From Paramacrobiotus metropolitanus (lineage: Eukaryota; Tardigrada; Eutardigrada; Parachela; Macrobiotidae), in NCBI RefSeq assembly GCF_019649055.1, contig NW_026570258.1, positions 1,116,001-1,180,000 on the forward strand: 64,000 nucleotides of DNA. Reading direction: 5' to 3'. The number at the start of each line of letters is the position of its first letter. Positions within the stretch are counted from its first letter, which is position 1. The notes beneath the pieces are model-generated. The model made no database searches. It was not told where the DNA came from and saw only the letters and a list, made by a program, of their open reading frames with translations. Shown here piece by piece: positions 35,152-47,300 of this stretch. Both the position numbers and the translations under genes were made by a program.

Positions 35152-36376
35152 TGTATTTTAAAATTATGTAAGTATGTATTTTAAATGTAAGTATGTAAGG
35201 TTACTCTATTCCTTCCAAATGAAACGGTTTACTGTGAGAATAAAGCAGTCCCATTACTGCATTAATGATAACCGGTGCATTGTAGCAAGCATTTTACTTT
35301 GGGACAAATGCAGGAGAAAGGGTACTTCTAGTTGTCTTGTTGTACCCACCTAAGTACCCACGTAAATGCCTTTGCGGTGACGCACGCACCGAGTAAATGT
35401 AGTAACGAATAACGATAGAACTTTGATTGTAACGCCAGGAGCCCTGTTGGTTGCATTTATCTACCGATTTAATATTGGTTGTTCTGTTAACAAAGACCTG
35501 AACCCCTAATTTTAATATTTTTGACCGCATCCCCCGATCAGGAGTATCTTTGAAATTAGTCTTGCTGCAGCTCGTCTTTATTGGTCAAATCAAAATGCAA
35601 TACTCGTACACAATTATTAGAAAAGACACACAAACTACTACAGAAAAATTTCATTTAGTTTGTCCAGCCCTTCCATCGCTTCCAGCACTGTAGCTTGTTC
35701 TGAATCTTATTAACACTGAATCTTATTAACAGATTTTTGTCCCGTACTTATGCGCGTCACGCTGCTGGTCAGCTTTCTTTGCTTGCCTAGCTAATGAACT
35801 CCCGCAACAACCTTGAGTTGCTTTGTTAGTTGTTACGTAACCGAAATAAGGTAAGCGTGCATCCCGGGTGCCTAGAGGCAACAGTCATCGAAAAACGGGG
35901 TGCCGGCATTAAACAACTGACTGGGCTTGCCTACATCAAACAGGAGTGATGCCTATAGTATCCGCATTATTCTTAAATGCATGTTTACCTGCACAGTCTT
36001 ATCACAACGCAAACGGAAGGTTACAGATTATAGCCGAATATGCTAGCAGCACTATTTACTTTATCATTAATAAACAACGTTAAAGTCGCCCAAACTCACA
36101 CAAATCAGCAGATGTTACAAAGAATACATCCGCGCAAACAAAGGACAGTTAAAAAATTAAAAGCAGTAGCCCAAAGCATTCAAGAACAACAACCGAATAA
36201 ATAAAAAGGATTAGAAAGAAACAAACGCTAATAATTAAAAAGGATTAAAAAGAAACAAACGCTACTGGTACGGCATTCGGAGCAGCGTTAAAGCAGAAAT
36301 GTTTCTATTACACAAATTAGCAAGACAAAGAGAGAACAGACACAAAAAACCGGAATAAACCATTACCAGCGCATCA
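35152..36376. other. AT-rich spacer
   Basis: No coding sequence supported. It includes a two-copy 34-bp direct repeat at 36202-36265 and ends at the 3' end of Kelch paralogue C. Confidence 0.5.
36202..36265. repeat. Two-copy direct repeat
   Basis: AAAAAGGATTAGAAAGAAAC followed by AAACGCTA, repeated once about 34 bp later with one base changed. Confidence 0.8.
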
Positions 36377-39300
36377 TCAATCATCCAAACCAGTGGGCCA
36401 ATCGGCAGCCGACTTATCTTTCAAAAGACCATGTTTCTTGCGATATTTTTCCGTCATGCGATATGGCTCACCTATGTCATCCTCTGCGTGTATAATATAA
36501 CGACCACTGCACACTGGCGGATGGCGATGCTGCAGCGGCAGACAGACCGTCTTCTGCGCGTAATTGCCTCCCGCCGCTTCCGCCTGCAGTTCCTTGGACA
36601 GGGGCACATCCATCACGGTCCACTGATCAGTCTCGGCATCGTACGCTTCAAACGACGTCAACGCCCGCTTCCGCTGATTATCCCCGTCGACATGGGTCGT
36701 CCCGCCGTACACCCAGATCTGCCCGTCCTTGATGAAGACGCCGTGATGATAGCGCGCCACGTTCAGATCCGCAATACGCTCCGGTTGAGCATCGGCCAGG
36801 GTCAACGAGACGCGGTAGCAGACGGTTGTCACGATGCCATCGCTTTCCCAGTATGATAACGGCGGGGGATACATACAGCCTCCAGTGAAGTACAGATAGC
36901 CGTGGCAGACAATGACGCCGCAGCGATGGTGGACCTTCGTTTCGTCCTTCCAACCGGTGTGCTTCGTCCAGGTGTTGCTCGGGATGTCGTAGAACTCCAC
37001 TATGCTCTCCGGGTGAATTTTGTATTCCTCAATAAAAGAACCAGCCGACAGAAAGCAGATTCTATTGTTCGGAAGGACACAGGCCTCCATTAGTGAACTG
37101 TAAAAATATCCAGAAAATGAAATATAAAAAATGTAATAAAATACTGTATAAAAATATGATATCTGGTTATAAAAAAAAACAAAAATAAACATAAACAGAA
37201 TATTAAATATACCTAGAACATTTAAATATAAAAATTCAATAAGCATTGAGCATTCAATAAGCACTGATACGTTTTACGCAAACTGATACCGACGCAGACA
37301 CTTCCAGTCTACGTCTACGCAACCTTAGCTCAACATAGCGCAATGCAAAAATCATCAATGACAGCACCGTAAGCGCAATAAATAACCACGGTATGCATTC
37401 TTTGTCTAATGGGACGGGTGCAGAAACTTACCGGTGATATCGCAAATATATACCGGCCACGCCACGGTAGCGCTCTTCTTCCAACTCCTCGAATCGGATA
37501 CCATCCATTCGCATCTTGTCAATCGTCTCGCTGCTAACCCACTGACCACTATCAGGATCCGATCGGTCGTGCAGGAAACGGACCCATCGTTCCGGTATTC
37601 GCTCGTGCTCGTAGCGTGAGACTGGCCCGATCCGGCGCACTTGTCCCGTAGCCATATCGTAACAGTACCAGTTTTCGCCAAAACCACCCACTTCCTTTTC
37701 CAAAGCACAGTAGAGCTTACCGCCTACGGCCACCGCCGACAGAAAATGCTCCCACTCGCTGAAAGGCGATCTCTCCATGAGTGTGCGTGTAGTGCCCGTG
37801 ATGCAGTCCATCGCCAGCACTGTATCATAGGTATCGACGATCAGCTCCCGCCCGACGGCCATCGCATAACCACCACGCCCGCCGTTCAGTGTACGCCAGC
37901 ATCCGGCCAACGTGGCCTGCAGCGGTGAATCTAACTTGGTCAGTTCGTTGCGGATAAAGTCAAAACGGAGGAGCTGGTGCGGATGGTCTTCGCTCATGTG
38001 GTAGAAGATGGCCTCCTTCGGCATGGCTCGCTGCAGTGACGCTCCACCGCCCAACAGACCGCGGTGTCGATCGACACGAATCCGGGTTAACGCGGCGTGC
38101 AATGGCCCTGTGGTGGAGGCCACCAGTGGCTCAATGTCCAGATGATCCCACACGATGCTCTTATCCAGCATCTGATGCATGCGCTGGCCGGCGTCGTGCA
38201 TGTACCAGCGTACCACCGCCTGCACACACGAGAGTAGGAATTAGGTACGAGGACACACTAAGTATACGTGATAGACAAAAAATTAAGCGAGAATAAGTGA
38301 TAACCATGCCCGGCTCATGCAACGCGGGCAACCACCCAGGTTTGCAGTTGCTTGTAAGCACATAAAAAATGACTGACTGAAAATTATGCAAACTTTCAAC
38401 GCTGATTTCTCGTGCACTCTGGAACGTGACTATTCAACCAATATAACAGAAGACGCAGAAAAAAATAACACGATTTTTTGATACCAAAGAGGTGAGAAGA
38501 TACGCTGATTCAAACAGATTACAGCTATTTTCATTTTCTCGTAGACTGAGCATAGAATCCACGGTCAAGGGTTCCCCACAGAATCCTATGCTATGTCTAC
38601 GAGAAACTCAAAACGCTATCTCTTGTCTTAATCGCTATAAACTGCAACTTGTTGGGTATCAAAAATCTTGTAGATTTTTTCTGCATCTTTTGCTACATTG
38701 GTCAAATTGCTTCGTTCCATAGCACACAAGGAATGAGAGCTGGAAGTCAGCATACGCGTCTATGAAGACGAGCTGTTTACTACGCAGTACTTGGACCGCC
38801 AACCCTTGGTGGCTGGGTGTGCTGCACAACACGTGATTGGTTATCATTTATTCTCGCTGGTTTTTTGGTCTATCACGTATACTTAGTGTGTCCTCGTACA
38901 GTATTATGATGCGCATGGCTACGTGGTTTTAACCGCTTAGAAATCATAACACTTTATAATATTAGCTGCCGGTTGCAGATTTTGATAAATTATTTAATTA
39001 ACACCTTTTTGTTTTAAACGTCAGTTCTTGAAATAATTTATAAATTGCGAGTGTTTATTGCTTTTAAGAACTTGCTTGAACTGATGCATAATTATTACCA
39101 TAATTAATTCAGCCAGTAGACAGTAGAAACTATTACGATATTAACTGTTAGAAATCCAATAATCATAAATTAGTAATAGTAATACACAATTTACATCAAT
39201 AGGCAAAACCTGGAAGTTCTGGAAAGCAATTTCAAAAATTACCGATCGAAAACTAGCCGCTAGCGCCATCTTATTATTTTAAAAATAAATTAAATATTAG

Positions 39301-39964
39301 GCAATATTCTGCCGTATGGATGTCTCGAATAATTGTAGTTAAATAATAAAATTTCAAGAAAATGCACCAACCTGATAAAGTGTGGCTTCGGAATGCGGAA
39401 CGAATTCCTGATCCAACAGGTGGGAGACCTCTTCCTTGCTGCACTGCAGAAACATCTCGGAATCAACAAACTGAGGACGGCGTGGATGCGGCTGCAGGAG
39501 CTCCGCACAGGCCAGCCTTTCCAAATCCACCAGTCCATCCCGACGGGCCAGACGCCACATGCGGAGAACGTTCTCCGGTCGCTCCATGATCTCACGCAAG
39601 ATCTTCTCGGCCATTTTAACGGCGTGGTCCATCTGCAGGTATTTCGCGGCCATCCACACTTTAACGGCGTCTTTGCATTCGAAGGCGAACTTCGAGTCCC
39701 CGCAGCTCAGGCATTTTATCAATCTGATCAGTGTTTCCAGATGGACGTTCTCGGGTTGCTGGCTTGCTGCATCTCGATCACGGTGGAGTCGCTTTCCTGG
39801 AAATTCCTGGCCAACATGGCGGCAAAGTACGGTGATCCGCGGATGAGAGCATCTTTGTTCACGGACAATGTTGTGCCACCGATTCGCAGCGGGGTTTTCA
39901 CTGGGTTCTTCTGCTGCTGTTGCGCTGACTGTGATTTCTTCGAATTCGTACGCTTCTTATCCAT
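36377..39964 (-). pseudogene. BTB-BACK-Kelch paralogue C with frameshifted BTB exon
   Basis: Exons 39964-39372, 38219-37432 and 37097-36377, with the same intron positions and phases as A and B but more divergent sequence. The BTB exon begins MDKKRTNSKK and has VNKDALIRGSPYFAAMLARN. At 39756-39769 the sequence TTGCTG is repeated with GC between (an 8-bp gain), shifting the frame and giving an early stop after about 78 codons. Setting those 8 bases aside, the three exons total 2094 nt, exactly the length of A and B (697 residues). The remaining BACK and Kelch exons are open and look conserved (GVIVCHGYLYFTGGC, DGQIWVYGGTTH, end WPTGLDD). It is therefore a recent null allele, an assembly error, or a gene starting from a downstream ATG without a complete BTB domain. 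Confidence 0.85.
38456..38682. mobile_element. Fold-back MITE (family 2) in Kelch C intron
   Basis: Inverted termini with GATTTTTTGATACCAAA on the left and TTGGGTATCAAAAATCTTG on the right. The centre has GTAGACTGAGCATAGAATCC and CCTATGCTATGTCTACGAG. Termini and centre match the element at 18187-18428 inside the AGO intron. Confidence 0.8.
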
Positions 39965-40227
39965 ACTGACGCGATATTATAAGGAACCGAAGGAAGTGAT
40001 GCACAATCAACGCTGTGCAATGCAAATTGCGGTAAATTAATATTCAGCAGGAATTATTTCAAGATCAAGCGATGAAAAATAATCTGGAGATTCGCAGCTA
40101 AGAACCGCAGACGAAGGACTGCATGCATGCCGCATGGATGACTACGGGTAGGTAGGGACTGAATCAAACCAGCTGTGCAGCTCTCTGGTCTGTTGCTGGT
40201 CGGGTGAATCATGACTGTACGAGCAGA

Positions 40228-40369
40228 CCTAAACATCACGGCTGATCTAATCCTCCTGGAGGGATTGGATGGGTGCTATTCACGCACTTCGGTTCATTTT
40301 ATGGACTTAAGCGTCGTGCTCAGTGGCAGCGTTTACACATCCAATCTGCCACAAAACCCATTGGAAGTT
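40228..40369 (+). repeat. 142-bp exon-like duplication, copy 1
   Basis: Nearly identical (two differences seen) to the reverse complement of 54587-54728. Both copies keep an open frame reading LNITADLILLEGLDGCYSRT followed by SVHFMDLSVVLSGSV. The frame looks like part of a secreted or extracellular domain, but I do not recognise it. Here it is preceded by an acceptor-like GAGCAG. Confidence 0.85.
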
Positions 40370-40441
40370 GTTGTTTTTCAGTGCCTAAGCGCAAGTCCAA
40401 GCACGAAAATAATTAATATTATTTGAAATTAAAAATTTTAA

Positions 40442-40495
40442 TTTCTGTCAAAAGGAGGGCTTAAAAAGTTTCTGTCAAAAGGAGGGCTTAAAAAG
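40442..40495. repeat. 27-bp tandem duplication
   Basis: TTTCTGTCAAAAGGAGGGCT plus TAAAAAG, twice head-to-tail without differences. Confidence 0.93.
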
Positions 40496-40864
40496 CAAAG
40501 CGCAAAACGTATCGACCCTGATAACAGATACCCGATTTTCTGTTATTATGGTTCTAATCTGACTAGCGTGTGGAACATTATGTGAATTGTAAAAGGTACC
40601 AGACATCGACATATGCCTCGTATATGAAGAAGAATAGAAGAAGAATTTCTCTCGTTCGTGCTAAGTTTTATTTTGGCCAAATCAGAAATGAATCTTTTTT
40701 CAGATAACTTTCCGTATGTTACACTTTCAGACAATGGAAGCATTATAAAACTGTTTTTTGTTTAAAATGAAAAGTCAGGGACCGTTTTCGTCCTACCAAA
40801 ACATGCTTACAAAGAATTCTAAAATATCTATATTATCACTTCCACTCAAGGAAAACCTTCCGAC

Positions 40865-40985
40865 AACACTAACGTGAGCACTCGGGTTAATACTATGGTC
40901 AAAACTAACGTCAGCATTTGGGTTTTTACTTTGGTAAGAACTAACGTTAGCACTCGGGTTAGGGCTCTGGTCAAATTAAGTGCAA
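40865..40985. repeat. Degenerate tandem repeat, about 40-bp unit
   Basis: Three units, each with ACTAACGT(T/C)AGCA, CTCGGGTTA or TTTGGGTTT, and TGGTCAAA. Related single units lie at 42945-43055, outside the neighbouring C48 element. Confidence 0.7.
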
Positions 40986-41084
40986 GACGAAACGGGCATA
41001 CCATTGTTAGGCTGAAGTCTTAGTTAGATAGTTAATTCGATGGAACAACGATTCAAAAAAGTTTAATTTTTCTGATTGATCATT

Positions 41085-42185
41085 CACCACCTTTTGGCTG
41101 TTCGCAGCCCCTTTTTAAAAATATTTTTGCCACCACGTTTGGCTATTGTCACCACCTTTTTACACCTCCTTTCGACTATTTCCACCTCCTTACATCTTTT
41201 AATAATATTATTATGTTTATAAATACTTTAAGTCGCTACGGAGATCTTTCTTTTATAAAACGATTGTAAAATCATATTTCTATAACGTTATGCGTTAAAA
41301 CGCACGACCTTTAGAAGCCGGGAAAAGTAAACCCGATATTACTTGCCGGTATAAACAAGTACTAGCAGGTGCAAAACCATGAGATACAAGTCAGTTAAAT
41401 ATGACTGCATCCGCCAAAAAGTGCATGACGCTAAAAAAACTGGGAAATGACCATTCCTGCCGGCGAGCCGAATGCAATGCCACTCTAACCGTAGCGGCCG
41501 GCACGGCTGAAAGAACACCGCCTCATCATTACTAAGCAAAATACGTATGCGGCATAACTATCCTCTTACCAAGGATGGTTGGCAAAACGTGCTGGAAAAT
41601 CGACGGTTGGATCCGAAAGAAGTTGTAGAAGTCCGTGAACTGATAGAATCGCGAGTGAATTTAAAAAAGTGCGAGTGCGAGTGAATAAAAAGCTACTGAA
41701 CTTTCAAGAAGGCCAGTCGATCGACATTTTGCTTTCTCGGGTACAGCAGCAAAAAAATGGATACGACTGTGGCGTTTTCGCCATTGTTTTTGCAGTTGAA
41801 ATCATTTTCCAGCGTCTACCGGAAGAAGCCAGACTCAGCAATAAGAAGATGCGAGAACGTTTGGCAAACAGCTGCAGCACGGATAAGATGCGCCTAGATA
41901 CTTTTCCGGCCGGCGGCGGCCTCAACCGTAAAGAAAATGCGCCCCTAACGGCAAAGCTTTGAGCTTTTGTCACGAAGTCTTTTATAAAACTTACTGTGTA
42001 AAAAATGCAATAAAGAGGTGAGAATAGCCAAAAGAGGTGTGAAGAGGCGGTGGCAATAGTCAAAAGGTGGTGTTAGAATTAATTCTTAAAAGGTGGTATA
42101 AATAGCCAAAAAATGGTTAAAAATTCGTGAGAATAGCCAAAAGTTGGTGCGAGGTGGTGGGAATAGCCACACCCTTTTAAAAAAT
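41085..42185. mobile_element. Decayed inverted-repeat element with C48 protease fragment
   Basis: Clusters of a CCACC-TTTGGCTATT motif at 41085-41190 (plus orientation) and of AATAGCCAAAA-GGTGGT at 42014-42185 (opposite orientation) bracket two coding fragments: 41548-41685 and 41669-41962. The bracket arrangement and the protease fit a DNA transposon or a related large element, but no transposase or target duplication was found. Confidence 0.6.
41548..41962 (+). pseudogene. C48 (Ulp1-like) cysteine protease fragment
   Basis: The first frame (41548-41685) starts MRHNYPLTKDGWQNVLENRR and stops. The second (41669-41962) carries QQKNGYDCGVFAIVFAVEI, which matches the C-terminal catalytic Gln-...-Asp-Cys-Gly block of Ulp1/C48 proteases. 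The upstream His and Asp of the triad are missing, so it is a remnant. C48 domains of this kind occur both in SUMO proteases and in several eukaryotic DNA transposons; the flanking inverted repeats favour the latter. Confidence 0.65.
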
Positions 42186-42189
42186 GGGT

Positions 42190-43192
42190 GGTTTTAAAGG
42201 ATAGCGTAGAAACAGAAATTCGGACTTCCTCATTTTTATATTTCTGCTACGGATACTCAACTATGTACTGTATATTTCTGTACCTCAGGTTACTATTATT
42301 TGTTTATTTCGTTACTATAAAGAAATGCGGCATTCTACTGACCGTGGCGGGTCAAGAAACGAAAGATCTAATACTCCGGACACTTAACTTTCGTGAAGGT
42401 TTTCAATTCGATGGGATATACAGTCTGTATTTTGATAGCAATCACAAACCACCTCTTCGAAGCCTGGCAAAATTCAAACATGGTTCCGAATTTAGTTTAT
42501 AGCTGTATACTATATAGTACACTAAACTTATTATACAGTACACACTAAACACTTAATATTTTAGTAAACGTTCTAAGCAACTGGAACTGCTATTATATTC
42601 AAAGTTACATAAAAGTTTTACAGGAGCCAGTTTTGCCGGAACCGGCATCGGAGGGACGGGTTAGAATAATTTTAATAGAAATAAAATACATGTGACACAG
42701 TTTCTGATCATGCTGAATCTAATGGCGTTTACAGGTTTTTCCAGTATGTTATGGTTTTTTAAAATCTCGATGTCCCAGATTTCTTTTGTAATTAAATTAC
42801 AGACCATGTTCCTTGATGACCGATCTACGCAACTCCACGACCAGTTCAAACTTAGATTGCTTCCAGTCTTCCTAAATTTTTTGTTTCTCCCTCTGGCACT
42901 AAGCGCTAGCAGTTCATTTCTGTTAAGGTCCCGCTCCCAATAAAACTAAGATAAGCACTAAGGTTAAAACTTGAGTGAAAACTAAGAGCAACAATACAGT
43001 ATCTACTCCGGTCAGTCTTAAGATATGCACTCGGGTTAACGCTCATGGTCAGTAACACGCAATTCTTCTTTAAAAATTTCAACTGCTCTGTAAAGGGTAA
43101 ATCTTGCTTAATTGAAGATAGAAAAACGAATTTGGGGAAATTAATATTCTGGGTGTTTCACTTGAACGACCATCGCTCATTCACTAATCATG
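42190..43192. other. Intergenic, AT-rich
   Basis: No gene supported. A plus-strand frame at 42188-42502 is hydrophobic at its start but lacks any motif. The segment at 42945-43055 carries CTCGGGTTAACGCTCATGGT units like those at 40865-40985. Confidence 0.45.
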
Positions 43193-43200
43193 GTGTTTCG

Positions 43201-44077
43201 TAGTGTTGCTTTACTTAGTAAAAGTAAATAGTAAACCTACTTAGTAAGCTTTTTTTGTGTTTTAATAATTAAGTAAAAAGTAAGTAGACTGCAAACAGAA
43301 AAGTAAATAGTAAGTAAAAAGTAAGAGCAGCCGAGTCGTGAAAAGTAAATAGTAAGTAATAGTAAGAGATACAGTATGGAGAAAGTTTATTTAGTAAATA
43401 ATTTTGTTTACTATTTGTCAGCAACAATATAACAGTACCAAAACTCTGTCAAACTCAATTTTTTGTAAGATTTAACGTTTGGCAATACAGGTTTCTTTCT
43501 GCAGCGCTAAATTTTCGCTGCACTGCAGACGCTAATGAGCACTTGATGCGCGAGTTACGTGACAGTTAGATGGACTGTAATACTGTGTCTATATAACACT
43601 CGTATAGTAAATGCATTCGCTTATTTATGAAATTTTGCTAATTTTATTCGCTATCGTGCTACCATGCATATTTTACATGTATGAGTCGGTTTGTCAAGCA
43701 CAGTAACTTTTAGCAAAAAACAAAATCGCTTCGACGGAAAAATGCACAGTCAAAGTACCAAATTTTCTGCGAACTGTTAAAATCGCAGTTCAAGTAATGA
43801 TTTTTATATTTACCGCTCTGTAAAAACAAAGATTGCAATATATTAAATTTGTTGCGTACGCGGTTCATGCAAAATCTAACAGGAATAGTAAATACTATTT
43901 TACTAGTAATTACTAAGTAAGTAAAAAGTAAGTAAGACTGCGACGGAAAAGTAAAAAGTAAGTAATAGTAATACCGGAAGATTACAAAAAGTAAATAGTA
44001 AGTAAATAGTAAAACCGACGGCAGGAAGAAAAGTAAAAAGTAAGTAAGTCGCTGGACCAATAGTAAATACAACACTG
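43201..44077. mobile_element. 877-bp hAT-type non-autonomous element
   Basis: The ends are TAGTGTTGCTTTACT on the left and, on the minus strand, CAGTGTTGTATTTACT on the right. They are flanked by a perfect 8-bp duplication GTGTTTCG (43193-43200 and 44078-44085). TIR beginning with (C/T)AGTGTTG and an 8-bp duplication are hAT hallmarks. Both internal ends are filled with AGTAAATAGTAAGTAAAAAG-type repeats. No transposase. Confidence 0.88.
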
Positions 44078-44392
44078 GTGTTTCGCTTGAACGACCATTC
44101 GAGTAGTTAGTGTAGGCTGTATAGGGCGCTTGTTTACGTTGTCGGGATACCAAGCTGCTACCTGTCTTGGGGTGGCTGGCATAAGTACACAGATACACAA
44201 GACAGTCACGGCTATCCAGTATTCTTCCCATTGTTGTTATTTACTCTTGCTGAATTTCGGCAGTTATGGTGTTCTGACGTGTTTATTACTATCCTTAGAA
44301 TTAACGCCTCCATGATTTAACTTTTGAAAATTCACGGAACATTGCTCTGTTTTCTCATTTCTAGCAACGTAATTTCGGCATTAGCTGCAAAA

Positions 44393-47300
44393 ATGTCAGC
44401 GTTGCCCTTTCCAGTAGGACAGATCGTTTGGGCAAAGATCAAAGGTATGGCTGCGGATAAGCTTGCATCGGAAGGGTCCCCATGGTTTTCAGCTGTCAGT
44501 ATACTATTAGCAAACTATAAAAATTAACGCAGGTTATAACCGCTGGCCGGCGTGCGTTGAAACGCCACCGGAGAATGCCAGAAACCGAGGCGTTTACGTG
44601 CAATTTTTTGGAACCGATAAACCGGGGCAATTCGGTTGGGTTCCTAAAGGCGGTAAGCTGCAAAGCAGTCAAATAATGTAGCACCATAGTTTTCAACGCT
44701 AAATAATGAAAAATGTGATGCATTGCTTGATAGGACTAGAGCCATTCACAGTGGGCGATCAGTCCATGAGAGAGCTGTCCAACACGCAGCTGCAGGCATG
44801 CGTGAAACTGGCTGCGTTAAAAAACAACGGGAATACTGTCGCTCCTCCAGTCGTGCCTCCGATTCCACAATGCGGTACATTTTTTAACTTGACAATTTTT
44901 TTGAACTAATCCGCAATACTTTGTACATGACTTTGTGGGTTGTTATGCACTTTTTTGTATAGATAACTAATGTACCACTCTTTTATGTAGAGGTTGACAC
45001 TGTGCAAGTACAAGGGGAAACTCAAGCCCAATCAATTCTCGCGTCCGAGCTCAACCAGACTCCAGGTAAACTAAAATAAAACGTTATCTATAAAAATAAA
45101 AATATATACAATCGATGCAGGTAGAAAGCATACCACTTCGATTTGTACTCGGGTTAACTGTACACTCCATTACTTTCAGCTGCACTAAGGTCTGCATTAA
45201 GGTCACCACCTGTGTATACACTACGTTTATCACTTTCCATAACACTTTTCTACAGCAGGTTAAATTTTTGCGGCAGATTGCAGGTGTTATACTACGTATA
45301 TTTCAGTTGTCAGTACAACAGAAATCTTACAACAATCGTAGAAAAAGTAAGCACGAAAGTCAGCTTTGTTGTAGCATTTTTGGTTTAATTCTTGAAAGCA
45401 TTGACGCAAACAGCTGTGAGAAACATTTTGTATTTCGAAAAATTTGTTGTAAATCGATGTTGTAGTAGAAGAAAAAGGCTTTTCTTCTTTTTTATAGCAA
45501 TCGTGGCAAACTGGTCAATGGGCAGTTTTGTGAGAATCGCCGAATTACAACTAATTATCTGTATGCAGTTTCAATCCATGCAATTATGGATACGAGTTCA
45601 GACGTACTTGCTTTTAATTATTGCTGATGACTCCACATCATAATTATGTAACATCTGAATTAGCGATACCAAACCTGAAACCGCACTGCACAACCAAACC
45701 ACACTGTATGTAGGTTGATTTTTCGAAATGGTAAAGCCGATTAACAAAATGGCCAAAAGCGTGCGCCCGTCAGCGTCCACGTCCAAAAAACCGCGTCGTA
45801 ATGCGGACCAGGAAATCTGTATGCATTTTACGCAAGCCGTTCACGAGCACCAAATATGTGGAAGCGAGCTTTGAAAGAATTTTGCGAGCGCGATAAAGGT
45901 GCCGGAAAACACAGGGCCTGGAAACATTACTACAACATCTTGGAAACTGTAGTTCCCATTTTAAGACTACGATTTGTTGTACAACTTTGTCTTACAACTA
46001 AAGCATTGGCTTAGCATAAGCCGAATCCTAAAACATCAGCTAGCTGTAAGCGCTGAGATCAGCAGTAGCGTGGCATGCAGTGCACATAAGCAGCAAGTTT
46101 TAATCGAAATCCCTGTGCGAACAAAAGAAGATCGTGTCTTTCCCCAGCCATTGGCCAGCTGAGCTCATATTGGTCAGTTCGTGCACGCCAACTATGCTTA
46201 CGTGACGTAGTGGTCATTAGTGGGTGACGCTGGTGATTTTGCCAGATTGACGATGACATCAGTGTTATGGAGAGTAAATGTGTGCAGAGTCTGTACTTCG
46301 TAGAATGAACTTGTACTCAGGCAAAAGATGTAAGCGTACAGTGCGGGCCAATCAAAAGACAGTAATCAACAAACTTGAAATCTGACATAGTTCGAGCATA
46401 ATTGAGTTCGAGCATAACTGCCAGTATATTAGCTTGTTGTTGTACGTTCCATACTGTAATCTACGTTCGCGCAAAGGACAGAAACAAAAATGAAGAACGG
46501 ACATCGTTACATCAGCAAACTGTTTGGAATATAATATTACTCGCATGATATTACGGAGCTACCTGTTAGTATAAAACTAACCTAAGCACCGCTAACAATT
46601 TCTCATTGAAAAAAACAGCTGAAAGAATGGCAGTTCCAAAAAAAATTGTTGTGAAAAGATTTAAAGTTTAAAAGGTAGTGCAACGCACATAAAGATAGTG
46701 CCGAATGTTTGTGTACGGAGTAAAAGGTCGTGCACAAAAACTTCGAGTGAAAGGTACCGGTTATGCACGGAAAGAAAGTATTGCAAAGGGTTGTGTACGG
46801 AGTAAAAGGTAGTGAAAGGTTGTGTACCGAGTGGTCACCTATAGCGGTTCCTATACATAATTTTTCTATGCTACAAAAAATGATCTCACAATTAAGATAA
46901 CAAAATTCGATCTCGTTTTTTGGTGTGTCTCTAGCTTTCATGAATGTCAATGCAACTGATTCCTTATCTGGAAATTCTATTGCCACAATATCGCCGGCCG
47001 CTGAAGTAAGCACTCCGGATCTGTCGCACAATTATTCATTCCGCGGCGACGAAGTTCCGGCAATTTCTGAACAGGTGAAACAAATAGAAACAAAGCCGTA
47101 TCCGTATCCACAAAACTAAAATTGTTTTACTTAAACGATTTTATTATCTTGATATTTAAGATGGAATTTATAGGGTATCTGTAAATCACCTGCGGTATCT
47201 GCTCCGGTTTTACATTAGACCGAGTTTGTGCTGGTTTTATTATTTAGCACCAGTGAAGCTAATTTATCAGCCTTGCATTACAAAAACTGAGCGTCTTATT

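Larger units (their letters stand above)
40370..41084. other. Intergenic with small tandem repeats
   Basis: No gene. It contains the 27-bp tandem duplication at 40442-40495 and the GTTAGCACTCGGGTTA repeats at 40865-40985. Confidence 0.5.

Noticed and set aside
43201-44077. Regularly spaced AGTAAATAGTAAG repeats considered as a CRISPR-like array or microsatellite
   Set aside because: No uniform spacers, the organism is eukaryotic, and TIRs plus a perfect 8-bp duplication explain it as a hAT-type element.
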